Shown here: in pieces, positions 26,660 through 35,800 of the stretch
Layout of the letters: every line of letters begins with the position of its first letter
Position numbering within the stretch: the stretch's first letter is position 1
DNA from: Gordonia zhenghanii
GTDB taxonomy: Bacteria > Actinomycetota > Actinomycetes > Mycobacteriales > Mycobacteriaceae
Assembly (NCBI RefSeq): GCF_021738965.1
Contig: NZ_JAKKOQ010000012.1
Span: forward strand, 1-64,000
Direction of reading: 5' to 3'
Length of the DNA: 64,000 nt
The notes under the pieces: generated by a model
Seen by the model: only the letters and a program-made list of their open reading frames with translations
What the model was told of the DNA's origin: nothing
The model's database searches: none
Translations under genes and position numbers: made by a program

Positions 26660-26705
26660 CTTTGATCTCCTACATCTTTGATCTCCTACATCTTTGATCT
26701 CCTAC
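26658..26705. repeat. Three tandem 16-bp units overlapping a stop codon
   Basis: ATCTTTGATCTCCTAC occurs three times exactly (26658-26673, 26674-26689, 26690-26705). The third copy contains the minus-strand stop codon of the alkyltransferase-like gene (26702-26704); the first overlaps the base of the terminator hairpin. Read on the minus strand, each unit carries GGAG, 7 nt, then ATG directly followed by TAG. Confidence 0.92.
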
Positions 26706-26998
26706 GACGGCATCCGGGCCTTCGCCATCACGATCCGGTCGTCGACGAGGGGTGTGCCCTCGGCGCGAAGCAGTTCGAGTTGACGTGTCCGGACCGCGGG
26801 CGCCGGCCGGCCACTCGCCGGGACGACGCGGTGCCACGGCAGGTCGGACGCGTCGGTGCGCATGATCCAGCCGACGATGCGGGCATTGGAGAGACCGACC
26901 TCGTCGGCGAGGTCGCCGTAGGTGCGGACCCGGCCGGCCGGGATCGCCGCGACGAGGCCGCGGACCTCCTCGACCTGCTCGTCGGACACCGCACTCAT
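26702..26998 (-). CDS. Alkyltransferase-like protein (ATL), MGMT/Ogt fold
   Basis: A 98-residue protein of the O6-alkylguanine transferase DNA-binding family. It has VAAIPAGRVRTYGDLADEVGLSNARIVGWIM and then PWHRVV, where Trp replaces the catalytic Cys of the PCHR motif. That replacement defines ATL proteins, which bind alkylated guanine and recruit nucleotide excision repair instead of repairing it directly (family knowledge). It is the last gene of a three-gene operon and overlaps the hydrolase by 4 nt (ATGA). The position matches M. tuberculosis Rv3204. Confidence 0.93.
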   Translation of the reverse strand: MSAVSDEQVEEVRGLVAAIPAGRVRTYGDLADEVGLSNARIVGWIMRTDASDLPWHRVVPASGRPAPAVRTRQLELLRAEGTPLVDDRIVMAKARMPS

Positions 26999-27792
26999 GA
27001 GTCCACCAGTTCGCGGACCAGCCGCGCGCAGAGCTCCGGCGCCAGGAACTGCACCATGTGCTCGGTGTCGACGTGGTGGACGGTCACCGTCGTCGAACGT
27101 TCGGCGACGCACGCTGCGAGGAACTCCGGTCGGACGAACGGCGGATCGACACGATCGGCGACGACGACGCGCGTCGGCACCGATTCCGGCGGCAACCGGA
27201 ACGGGCGGGCCATCTCGCTCCAGGCCGTCGCCGTGGCCGGCGGCGACACCCGCCAGACGACGCCACCTGCGTCGTCGGACATCAGTTGCTGGTCGAGTTC
27301 GTCGTCGAGGATCGCGGCAGACACGTCGTACCAGCCCTCCGCGCGTTTGGCAGCGACGGCCGCGTCGGCGTCCGGGTATCCCCAGTGCGCGAGCGTCGCT
27401 TCGGCGTAGGCGCGAGCCTGTGCCGGATCGAGACCCTGCGCGGGATCGAGCAGTACCAGGCCTGCGACGAGGTCGGGGCGTGCGTGTGCCAGGGAGATCG
27501 CGACCGCCGACCCGAACGAATGGGCCACGACGACCATCGGGCGGCCGGAGGGAACCAGCGCGTCGACGGTCTCGGCGACAGCGGCCACATGGTCGGCGAC
27601 ACCCCACGGCGGCTCCCACGAACTGTGTCCGTGGCCCAACAGGTCGGGTGCGAGGACGCGGACTCCGGGCAGATCGTCGGCGAGCTGTCCCCACCGTGCT
27701 CCGTGCCCGGTGAGACCGTGCAGCGCCAGCACCACCGGACCCTCCGGATCATCGGACCCGAACACGTGAGTATGCAGCGGAGCGGCGGTCAT
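26995..27792 (-). CDS. Alpha/beta hydrolase (LipV-like)
   Basis: A 265-residue alpha/beta hydrolase with the oxyanion segment LHGLTGHGARW, the nucleophile elbow VAHSFGSAVA (Ser in AHSFG) and the late catalytic-His region VDTEHMVQFL. It matches the LipV (Rv3203) position, where the homologue is a lipase/esterase. The substrate is unproven. ATG 27792 overlaps the thioesterase stop (ATGA), and its own stop overlaps the next start, so three genes are translationally coupled. Confidence 0.88.
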   Translation of the reverse strand: MTAAPLHTHVFGSDDPEGPVVLALHGLTGHGARWGQLADDLPGVRVLAPDLLGHGHSSWEPPWGVADHVAAVAETVDALVPSGRPMVVVAHSFGSAVAISLAHARPDLVAGLVLLDPAQGLDPAQARAYAEATLAHWGYPDADAAVAAKRAEGWYDVSAAILDDELDQQLMSDDAGGVVWRVSPPATATAWSEMARPFRLPPESVPTRVVVADRVDPPFVRPEFLAACVAERSTTVTVHHVDTEHMVQFLAPELCARLVRELVDS

Positions 27793-28238
27793 CCGACGAC
27801 GAGGGGTGCGGCGACCGCGGCGATCTCCGGCGGTACCGCGACCGGGCGACGGGACTGGCCGTCGACGTACACGTGGACGAATCGGCAGGTCGCCGCGCAC
27901 GTCGGGGCGTCGTCGCCGTCGACGAACAAGCCGAGGCTGTACGTGATGCTGCGTTCACCGAGCCGCTCGACGGCGATCCCGATCGTCAGAGTGTCGGGGA
28001 ACGAGATCGACGCGAGGTACTTGCAGCCCGACTCGGCCACCAGGCCGATCGCCGAGAGATCTCGGACGTCCACTCCGGTCGACTCCATCAGCCAGCCGTT
28101 CACAGCCGTGTCGAAGTACGAGTAGTACTTCACGTTGTTCACATGCCCGTAGTGGTCGTTGTCCTCCCACCGGGTGTCGACCGACCACAGGGCGTGATAG
28201 CTGCTCAGGGCGTGGGGGTCGAATGCAGGCGACGTCAT
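27789..28238 (-). CDS. Acyl-CoA thioesterase, 4HBT hot-dog fold
   Basis: A 149-residue hot-dog thioesterase with the 4HBT signature TRWEDNDHYGHVNNVKYYSYFDTAVNGWL; the Asp in the DxxGHVNN-type motif is the catalytic residue. It would hydrolyse acyl-CoA; chain length is unknown. I start at ATG 28238, 7 nt after TAGCGT (leaderless type), three codons inside a longer open frame. It is the first gene of the thioesterase-hydrolase-ATL operon. Confidence 0.88.
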   Translation of the reverse strand: MTSPAFDPHALSSYHALWSVDTRWEDNDHYGHVNNVKYYSYFDTAVNGWLMESTGVDVRDLSAIGLVAESGCKYLASISFPDTLTIGIAVERLGERSITYSLGLFVDGDDAPTCAATCRFVHVYVDGQSRRPVAVPPEIAAVAAPLVVG

Positions 28239-28259
28239 ACCCGACACGCTATCGGGTAC

Positions 28260-29360
28260 TCAGAACTCGATGACCTGCCGGATCTCGCGTCCGGCAGCGA
28301 GGGCGTCCATCGCCTCGTTGATCTCGTCCAGCCCGATCCGTGAGGTGATGAGTCTCTCCAGCGGGAGGCGTCCGGCACGCCACAGTTCGACGTACCGCGG
28401 GATGTCGCGTGCGGGCACGGCGGACCCGAGGTAGCTGCCGATCACCGTGCGGGCCTCGGCGACGAGCGTGAGCGGCGAGATCGTGGCCCGCGTGGTCGGA
28501 GAGGGGAGTCCGACGGTGACCGTCGTTCCGCCGACCGCCGTTGCCGCGAGTGCCGTCTCGAAGGCGCGCGCGTTCCCGGCCGCTTCGACGACGACATCGG
28601 CGCGGACATCGGCGAGTTCGGCCGGACTGTACGTCTGCGTGGCGCCGAGTTCGCGGGCCAGCGCGAGCTTCTCCGGGACGGCGTCGACGGCGACGACCTC
28701 GCCGCCGGTGCGCAACGACACCGCGACGAGCAGCGCCGCCATGCCGACGCCGCCGAGGCCGACGATCATGATCGAATCACCGTCGACCGGCGGGGCCGCG
28801 TTCAAGAGAGCGCCGCCGCCGGTGAGCACGGCGCAGCCCAGCACTGCGGCGACGGCAGGAGGCACGTCGTCGTCGACGGGGACCACCGAGCGGCGGTCGA
28901 CCACCGCGTACGACGCGAATCCCGACACCCCGAGGTGGTGGGCGACGCCGTCGTCGGCGCGGCGGAGTCGAGTGCCGCCCGCGAGGAGCACACCGTCGTT
29001 GTTCGCCGCCGACCCGACGACGCACGGGGTGCGACCATCGGTGCGGCAGCCGGAGCAGTCGCCGCAGCGAGGCAGGAACGTCATGACCACACGGCGGCCG
29101 ACCAGCGCGTCGTCCGCATCCGATCCGACGGCCTCGACGATGCCCGCGGCCTCGTGGCCCAACAGCATCGGAGTCGGGCGCACACGATTGCCGTCGACGA
29201 CAGACAGATCCGAATGGCACAGTCCGGCTGCCTCGATGCGGACCAGCAGCTCACCCGGCTCGGGTGCGGCCAGTTCGAGTTCGCTGATCGAGAGCGGGCG
29301 AGAGTCCGCGTAGGGGATGGTGCGACCGATGTCTTCGAGAACTGCTCCGCGGATCCTCAT
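28260..29360 (-). CDS. Zinc-dependent alcohol dehydrogenase
   Basis: A 366-residue MDR-family alcohol dehydrogenase. Catalytic zinc ligands lie in GLCHSD and LLGHEAAG, the structural zinc loop is CGDCSGCRTDGRTPC with four cysteines, and the NAD motif is GLGGVGMAALLVA. The length and long structural loop fit class III-like or mycothiol-/aryl-alcohol dehydrogenases; the substrate is undetermined. ATG 29360 lies 7 nt after TAGACT, a leaderless arrangement. It is divergent from adnA across 78 bp. Confidence 0.92.
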   Translation of the reverse strand: MRIRGAVLEDIGRTIPYADSRPLSISELELAAPEPGELLVRIEAAGLCHSDLSVVDGNRVRPTPMLLGHEAAGIVEAVGSDADDALVGRRVVMTFLPRCGDCSGCRTDGRTPCVVGSAANNDGVLLAGGTRLRRADDGVAHHLGVSGFASYAVVDRRSVVPVDDDVPPAVAAVLGCAVLTGGGALLNAAPPVDGDSIMIVGLGGVGMAALLVAVSLRTGGEVVAVDAVPEKLALARELGATQTYSPAELADVRADVVVEAAGNARAFETALAATAVGGTTVTVGLPSPTTRATISPLTLVAEARTVIGSYLGSAVPARDIPRYVELWRAGRLPLERLITSRIGLDEINEAMDALAAGREIRQVIEF

Positions 29361-29438
29361 GCCGTCGAGTCTAGGACGTGCCACCGACAGCCTGACGTCC
29401 GCGCGAGCGCTGTCGGAGGCGCGTGGTTCCATGTGTGC

Positions 29439-32400
29439 ATGGCCCGCCCGAACACGCGACTCGTCGCCGCGCCGACCCACGTCGGTCCGGTCGATCGCGG
29501 GTGGCCGGAGGACGCTCGTGAGCTGATCGTCGGACCGCACACCGCCGATCCTGCGCGCCCGTGGCATCCGTACCGCGTGCACGGCGGTCCGGGGACCGGG
29601 AAGACCGCTCTACTGGTCGACGCCGCCGTCGCACGGCTGGTCGATCCAGCCGTCGCCCCCGAGTCGGTGCTGGTGCTCGCCGCGAACCGCCGGGCGGCCA
29701 CCGCGTTGCGCGACGAGATCACCCGACGGGTCCTGTCCGCCGGGGGCAGACTCGGCGGTGCGCTGCGCGAGCCCCTCGTCCGGACCGTGCACTCCTACGC
29801 ATTCGCCGTCCTGCGGTTGCAGGCGCAGTCGCACGGCAACCCGCCGCCGCGACTGGTGACCGGCTCCGAACAGGACGTGGTGCTCCGCGAGCTCCTGGCG
29901 GGGGACGTCGAAGACGGTGCAGGCTATTGGCCGTCGTCCCTGCGTCCGGCGCTGACCACCGACGGATTCGCGCAGGCGTTGCGCGACCTCCTGATGCGGG
30001 CCGCCGAACGCGGCCTCGGCCCCGAAGACCTCTCCGAGATGGGGCGTCGGTACGGCAGACCGGAGTGGGTCGCGGCAGGCCACGCGTACCTCCAGTACGA
30101 GCAGGGGACGCTGTTGCGCGGGGCCGTCGGCCTGGACGCTCCGCTCGCGAGCGCGACCGCCGTCGACGCGGCAGAACTCATCGGATCGGCCCTGTCGGCG
30201 TTCGCGACGGACGTGCAACTGCTCGCCGCGCAACGTCAGCGGATCCGGCATCTCCTCGTCGACGACGCGCAACACCTCGACCCGCAGGCCGCCCGCCTCG
30301 TCGAAGCAGTCGGCACTGGAGCCGACTCGGTGGTCGTCGCCGCCGACACCGATCAGTCGGTGTTCGGATTCCGCGGCGCCAGCCCACGGTTCGCCGACGA
30401 GCTCGCCGCCGACGGAGTGCGCGATGTGGTCCTCGACGTGGACCACCGGGGGAGCACACAGGTCAACACGGTGGTGCGCGCACTCATCTCGCGTCTGCCG
30501 GGAGCTCGGCCGCATCCGGTTGCGGTCTCGACCCTTCGACGCGCTCCGCTTGCTCAGGACGGCGCTTCGCTCGACCAGCGGAATGGGGTCTCGACTCCGC
30601 TCGACCGGCAGGGGGACGGGCACGCGAGCGTGCGGGTGTTCTCCTCGGACGCGAAAGAGGCGACCGCCGTCGCCGACATGATGCGGCGAGCCCACCTGTT
30701 CGGCGGCGTGCCGTGGTCGCAGATGGCGGTGATCGTGCGGTCGGTGCCGCGCGCACTGCCTGCTCTGCGTCGCGCGTTCTCGTCCGCCGGAGTCCCGATG
30801 GCGACACCGACGAGCGATGTGCCGATCCACCGGCAGCGAGCGGTCCAGACCTTCGCGCTAGCGCTGCGGCTCGCCGCCGGCGAGGAGATCGACGGCGACG
30901 AAGTGATCGCCCTCTTCTCCGGGCCCATCGGCTCCGCTGATCCGGCACAGCTGCGCCGACTGCGTCGCGGGGTGCGGCGCATCGACGACGCTGCGGGCGT
31001 CGACCGGGACTCATTGGCATCGCTGGCGCTCGCGCTCACCTCCGACGACGTCGCAGCCGACTATCTGACGTCGATGACCGACTTCGAAGGTCTGCCGCTC
31101 AAACAGGTCACGAAGGTGATCGGTGCGGCCCGACGCGCCGAACAGTCGGGCGTCGGCGTCGAAGAGACGCTGTGGCGCGCGTGGCAGGCGAGCGGTCTGG
31201 AACGGCGGTGGCGTGCGCGTTCACTGCGCGGCGGGCGCAGCGGCGATCAAGCCGACCGCGACCTCGACGCGATGCTAGCCATGTTCGAGGCCGCCGGATC
31301 GTTCACCGATAACCTTCCGTCGGCGTCCCTCGGTGGATTCGTCGACTACCTCGGACAACTGCAGATCCCGCGTGAATCGCGGGTCACGGTCGCCGCGTCC
31401 GACTCCGTGACAGTCCTGTCCGCGCATGCCGCATCCGGCCGAGAGTGGGAGGTCGTCGCGGTGCCCGGAGTGCTCGACGGTCTGTGGCCGTCGCTGCGCA
31501 GCCGCGGCAGCATCCTGCACACACCGGCGCTGCTCGACCTGCTCGACGGTGTCGACGCCGACGCCATCGACTCGATCTCACGCGGTTCGGTGATGCTCGC
31601 CGACGAACGACGACTCCTGCTCGTCGCCTGCTCGCGCGCACGATCGCAACTGCTGGTGACCGCAGTCGAAGACGGCACCGGCGACGCCTCGCCGTCCCGC
31701 TTCATCCCCGAGATCGCCGATGCACTCGGCGGGTACGGGGACGACCCGGCCGGCGACGAGCCGACCGACGAGGTGCCCCTCGACCCCGGTGTCGACCGCG
31801 TGCTGTCCCTGCCGTCGCTGGTCGCCGACCTGCGGGCATCCGTCGTCACCGGCACCGAGGCCGTACTCGCAGGAGACGCGGCCGAACCAGACGAACGGAC
31901 GTCGTCCGCGGCGTCCCTGCTCGCGAAGCTCGCCCAAGCAGGCGTGCCGGGCGCCGACCCGGCCGAATGGTTCGGCCTCGTCGGACCGAGCACCGAGGAA
32001 CCGCTGTGGACACCCGACCGAGGAGCGCGGTCGTTGTCGCCCTCCAACGTCGAAGCACTCACCCGGTGCTCGCTGCGGTGGATGATGGAACGCCACGGCG
32101 GGCGAGACGGCGACGCCGAACAAGCCGTCACCGGCACGCTCGTGCACACGCTCGTGCAGGCCGTCGCCGGCCGGATGAGCCCCGAAGAGGTCAGTTCCGC
32201 GCTCCACGAGGTGTGGGGACGAGTGGCCTCGCCCGCACAGTGGTACTCGGCGCGGGAACTCGAACGCGCCGAAGCGATGCTCACCCACTTCCGCGACTGG
32301 CTGCGGACATCGCGGTCCGAACTCACCGAAGCGGGCGTCGAAGTGGAACTGTCCGCCGACCTGCCGCCCGGCGACCCCGACGACATGGCCGTCCGCCTCG

Positions 32401-32810
32401 TCGGACGTATCGACCGGCTCGAGACCGACGACGCCGGACGACCCGTGATCGTCGATGTGAAGACCGGGAAGTCGGTCATCAGCGTCGCCGACGCACAAGA
32501 GCATCCGCAGCTCGCCGCCTACCAGTTAGCGCTGCTCCTCGGCGGCGTCGACGGCGTGCCCGAAACCGAGCCGGGCGGCGGCCGCCTCGTCTACGTGAAC
32601 TCCGCGAACCAGAAGACCGGGGCCGCCGAACGGCTACAGCCGCCGTTGACGCCCGAACAAGTCGACGAATGGCTCGGCGTGGTCCGCCGAGCCGCCGCCT
32701 CGAGCGTCGGACCGGCGTTCGAGGCGACCCCGAACTCGGGATGCGGGCACTGCTCGCTGCACGCGGCGTGCCCGGCTCAGCTGCGCGGAAAGGCGGTCAC
32801 CGATGACTGA
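29439..32810 (+). CDS. adnA: Helicase-nuclease subunit AdnA (with repeat insert)
   Basis: AdnA, 1123 residues, is one subunit of the AdnAB end-resection helicase-nuclease (mycobacterial RecBCD counterpart). Walker A is GGPGTGKT (49-56), motif II is DDAQ (275-278), and WSQMAVIVRSVPR and SAHAASGREWEVV are later helicase motifs. The C-terminal RecB-like nuclease has GRIDRLE and VIVDVKTGK (Asp1006, Lys1008). It also has an AddB-type Fe-S staple, C877 with C1102-x2-C1105-x5-C1111. A run at about residues 363-392 is encoded by the dispersed repeat, inserted in frame. The stop overlaps adnB by 8 nt. ATG 29439 is chosen. Confidence 0.93.
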   Translation: MARPNTRLVAAPTHVGPVDRGWPEDARELIVGPHTADPARPWHPYRVHGGPGTGKTALLVDAAVARLVDPAVAPESVLVLAANRRAATALRDEITRRVLSAGGRLGGALREPLVRTVHSYAFAVLRLQAQSHGNPPPRLVTGSEQDVVLRELLAGDVEDGAGYWPSSLRPALTTDGFAQALRDLLMRAAERGLGPEDLSEMGRRYGRPEWVAAGHAYLQYEQGTLLRGAVGLDAPLASATAVDAAELIGSALSAFATDVQLLAAQRQRIRHLLVDDAQHLDPQAARLVEAVGTGADSVVVAADTDQSVFGFRGASPRFADELAADGVRDVVLDVDHRGSTQVNTVVRALISRLPGARPHPVAVSTLRRAPLAQDGASLDQRNGVSTPLDRQGDGHASVRVFSSDAKEATAVADMMRRAHLFGGVPWSQMAVIVRSVPRALPALRRAFSSAGVPMATPTSDVPIHRQRAVQTFALALRLAAGEEIDGDEVIALFSGPIGSADPAQLRRLRRGVRRIDDAAGVDRDSLASLALALTSDDVAADYLTSMTDFEGLPLKQVTKVIGAARRAEQSGVGVEETLWRAWQASGLERRWRARSLRGGRSGDQADRDLDAMLAMFEAAGSFTDNLPSASLGGFVDYLGQLQIPRESRVTVAASDSVTVLSAHAASGREWEVVAVPGVLDGLWPSLRSRGSILHTPALLDLLDGVDADAIDSISRGSVMLADERRLLLVACSRARSQLLVTAVEDGTGDASPSRFIPEIADALGGYGDDPAGDEPTDEVPLDPGVDRVLSLPSLVADLRASVVTGTEAVLAGDAAEPDERTSSAASLLAKLAQAGVPGADPAEWFGLVGPSTEEPLWTPDRGARSLSPSNVEALTRCSLRWMMERHGGRDGDAEQAVTGTLVHTLVQAVAGRMSPEEVSSALHEVWGRVASPAQWYSARELERAEAMLTHFRDWLRTSRSELTEAGVEVELSADLPPGDPDDMAVRLVGRIDRLETDDAGRPVIVDVKTGKSVISVADAQEHPQLAAYQLALLLGGVDGVPETEPGGGRLVYVNSANQKTGAAERLQPPLTPEQVDEWLGVVRRAAASSVGPAFEATPNSGCGHCSLHAACPAQLRGKAVTDD
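30524..30614 (+). repeat. Dispersed repeat inserted within the adnA reading frame
   Basis: A composite of GGTCTCGACCCTTCGACGC, GCTTCGCTCGACCAGCGGAA and GGTCTCGACTCCGCTCGACC lies inside adnA and stays in frame, encoding VSTLRRAPLAQDGASLDQRN then GVSTPLDRQ. The insert falls in the linker after the domain ending ALISRLPG, before VRVFSSDAKEATAVADM. Confidence 0.88.
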
Positions 32811-35800
32811 GTGGTCTCGACTCCGCTCGACCGGCGAGGACGGGTCTCGACTCCGCTCGACCGGCGGGGAGGGGTCTCGACTCCGCTCGACCGGCGAGGA
32901 AGGGAGCTCGACCAGCGGGGACGGGTCTCGACTCCGCTCGACCGGCGGGGAGGGGAGCTCGACCAGCGGGGAGGGGTCTCGACTCCGCTCGACCAACGAC
33001 GAAGGGAGCTCGACCGGCGGGGAGGGGTCTCGACTTCGCTCGACCAGCGGGGAAGGGAGCTCGACCAGCGGGGAGGGGAGCTCGACCGGCGGCGGCGACG
33101 ACGGCGGTAGGCGGATCGGGGCGCGGTCGATCGCGGCGGCGCTCGGACTGCCGCCGCCGACCGACGAGCAAGTCGAGGTCATCGAGGCTCCGATGGAGCC
33201 GATGCTCGTCGTCGCGGGCGCCGGAGCGGGCAAGACCGAGACCATGGCGTCCCGCGTGGTGTGGCTCGTCGCCAACCGACTCGTCGGACCCGAGGAGATC
33301 CTCGGCCTCACCTTCACCAGGAAAGCCGCCAGCGAACTCGCCGCGCGCATCCGGCGTCGACTGTCGATGCTGTCCGGCAGTCCAGCACTCCTCGAATGGG
33401 ATCCGAGCGGCACGCTCGCGAGCAGGCTGCGCAGCGCCGACGCCGAAGTCAGCACGTACCACGCGTACGCCGGACGACTCATCGCCGACTACGGTCTTCT
33501 GCTGCCGGTCGAGCCCACGTCGACGCTCCTCAGTGAGACCGAACTGTGGCAGCTGGCGTTCTCCGTCGTCGCAACCTGGCCCGGCGAACTCACCACGACC
33601 AAAGTTCCGTCGTCGGTCACCGAAGCCGTGCTGCGCCTCTACTCGGAGATGGCCGAGCACCTCGTCGACGTCGAGGATCTCCAGGCCGCGGCCCAAGACC
33701 TGTACGAGTTGATCGACACCCTGCCCAAACGCCCGCGGCAGAAGGACGAGCCCAGCAAGGCGCTCCGCAACTACCAGGCCGTCATCGACGAACGCCGCGA
33801 ACTGATCCCACTCGTCATCGCACTGCGAGACGCCATGACCGCGCAAGGCGCCCTCGACTTCGGCAGCCAGATGTCGTTGGCGGCCCGCCTAGTCGCGACC
33901 CACCCGGAGGTCGTGGCGGCCGAACGATCCGGGATCCGCGCGGTGCTCCTCGACGAGTACCAGGACACCGGGCACTCCCAGCGCATCCTGCTGTCCAAAC
34001 TGTTCGGCGGCGTCCAACCGACCGGGACACCGGCGATCGCCGTGACCGCCGTCGGCGACCCCATCCAGTCGATCTACGGGTGGCGCGGCGCGTCGGCAGC
34101 CAACCTGCCGCGCTTCTCGCTCGACTTCCCGCGCAACGACGGAACCGGGGCGCGCCGCCGCGAACTATTGACGAGCTGGCGCAACTGTCAGGCCGCGCTC
34201 CACCTTGCCAACGAGACGTCCCAGGAACTCCGCCGACGCGGCGTCCCCGTCAGCGTGCTGCGCGCCCGACCCGACGCACCCGCAGGAACCGTCCGGGTCG
34301 CGTTGACCGATACCGTCGTCGCCGAACGCGAATGGATCGCCGACCGCATCGAAGACTATTACCGCTCGGCCGAACGCGACGACGTTCCGCCGCCGACCAC
34401 GGCCATCCTGGTGCGCCGCAACGAGGACTCCGCGCCGCTCGCCGCCGAACTCGAACGGCGCGGGATCCCCGCCGAAGTCGTCGGCATCGGCGGACTGCTG
34501 CACGTCCCCGAGATCACCGACATCGTCGCCACCCTCCGGCTGATGGCCGACCCGATGGCCGGGACCGCGGCCATGCGGATCCTGACCGGCGCCCGCTGGC
34601 AGCTCGGCGCCGCCGACCTCGCAGCGCTGTGGCGACGGGCGCGGGAACTCGCGGCAGGCAGCGGAGCCCCGACCACCGGGGCCGTCGCCACCCCGGACGC
34701 TCTCGGCGAAGCCCTCGACGCCGCGCTCCCAGGGGAGACCGTCGACTCGGCGGGCCTGTGCGACGCGCTCGCCGATCCCGGCGACCCCTCCCGGTACAGC
34801 GCGGCCGGGCGTGAACGCATCACCGCGTTCGGGAAACAGCTCGAAGGCCTGCGTCGACGGATCGGGCAACCGCTGCCCGAACTCGTCGCCGACGTCGAAC
34901 AGACCATCGGCGTCGCCGTCGAAGCCCAGATCCGGGCGCGCCGCATGCGTGGACGCGTCACCGGTCGCGAACACCTCGACGCGTTCGCCGACTACGTGAC
35001 CCACTACGCCGAACGCTCCGGCGCCACCCTGCCCGGACTCCTCGCCTTCCTCGACACCGCCGAAGCCGTCGAGAAAGGACTCGAAGCCGGCCGCGTCGAA
35101 GTGGCCGAAGAACGCGTCCAGATCCTCACCGTCCACGCAGCCAAAGGCCTCGAATGGGACGTCGTGGCGTTGCCGCACGTCGCCGACCGGATCTTCCCGA
35201 GCGGCAAAGCCGAGACCACCTGGCTCGGATCGGCTCGCGAGCTCCCGGCGTCACTGCGCGGCGACCTCGCCGACGAGCCGGGCGGCGAAGGCTATCCGCC
35301 GATCGACCTCGCAGGCCTTGCCGATCGCAAAGAACTCGAGACCGCCATCGACGACCACAAGGCTGCCGTCGCCGAACGCCGCCTCGACGAAGACCGGCGA
35401 CTCCTCTACGTGGCGTTGACGCGCGCCAAACACACCCTCCTCGTCTCCGCCCACCACTGGTCCGAGACCGGCGACAAGCCCCGCGGCGGGTCGCCGTTTT
35501 ATCGGGAGATCGCCGAACTCGTCGCCGGGGCAGCAGACGGGACCATCTCCGGAATAGAGCCTGCAGCCTTCTCGATCGACGTCGACGCGCCCGAACCCGA
35601 ACCCGGCGAATCCAATCCACTCGTCGAACAACAGGTCGCCGTCGCCTGGCCCGTCGACCGACTCGGCGACCGACGTGCCCCGATGGCCGCAGCCGCCGAC
35701 CTCGTGGCCGCAGCCCGGGCCGCAGACGGACTGTTCACCGTCGACGACGCACCGACCGACGATTCCGACGTCCTCGCCTGGCGCGACGAAGTGACCGTCC

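Noticed and set aside
28935-29438. N-terminal extension of AdnA back to 28935
   Set aside because: This stretch is antisense to the alcohol dehydrogenase and lacks similarity to AdnA; ATG 29439 fits the expected start.
32813-33095. Possible CRISPR array
   Set aside because: Units are contiguous 21-30 nt modules without unique spacers, and no cas genes are present.
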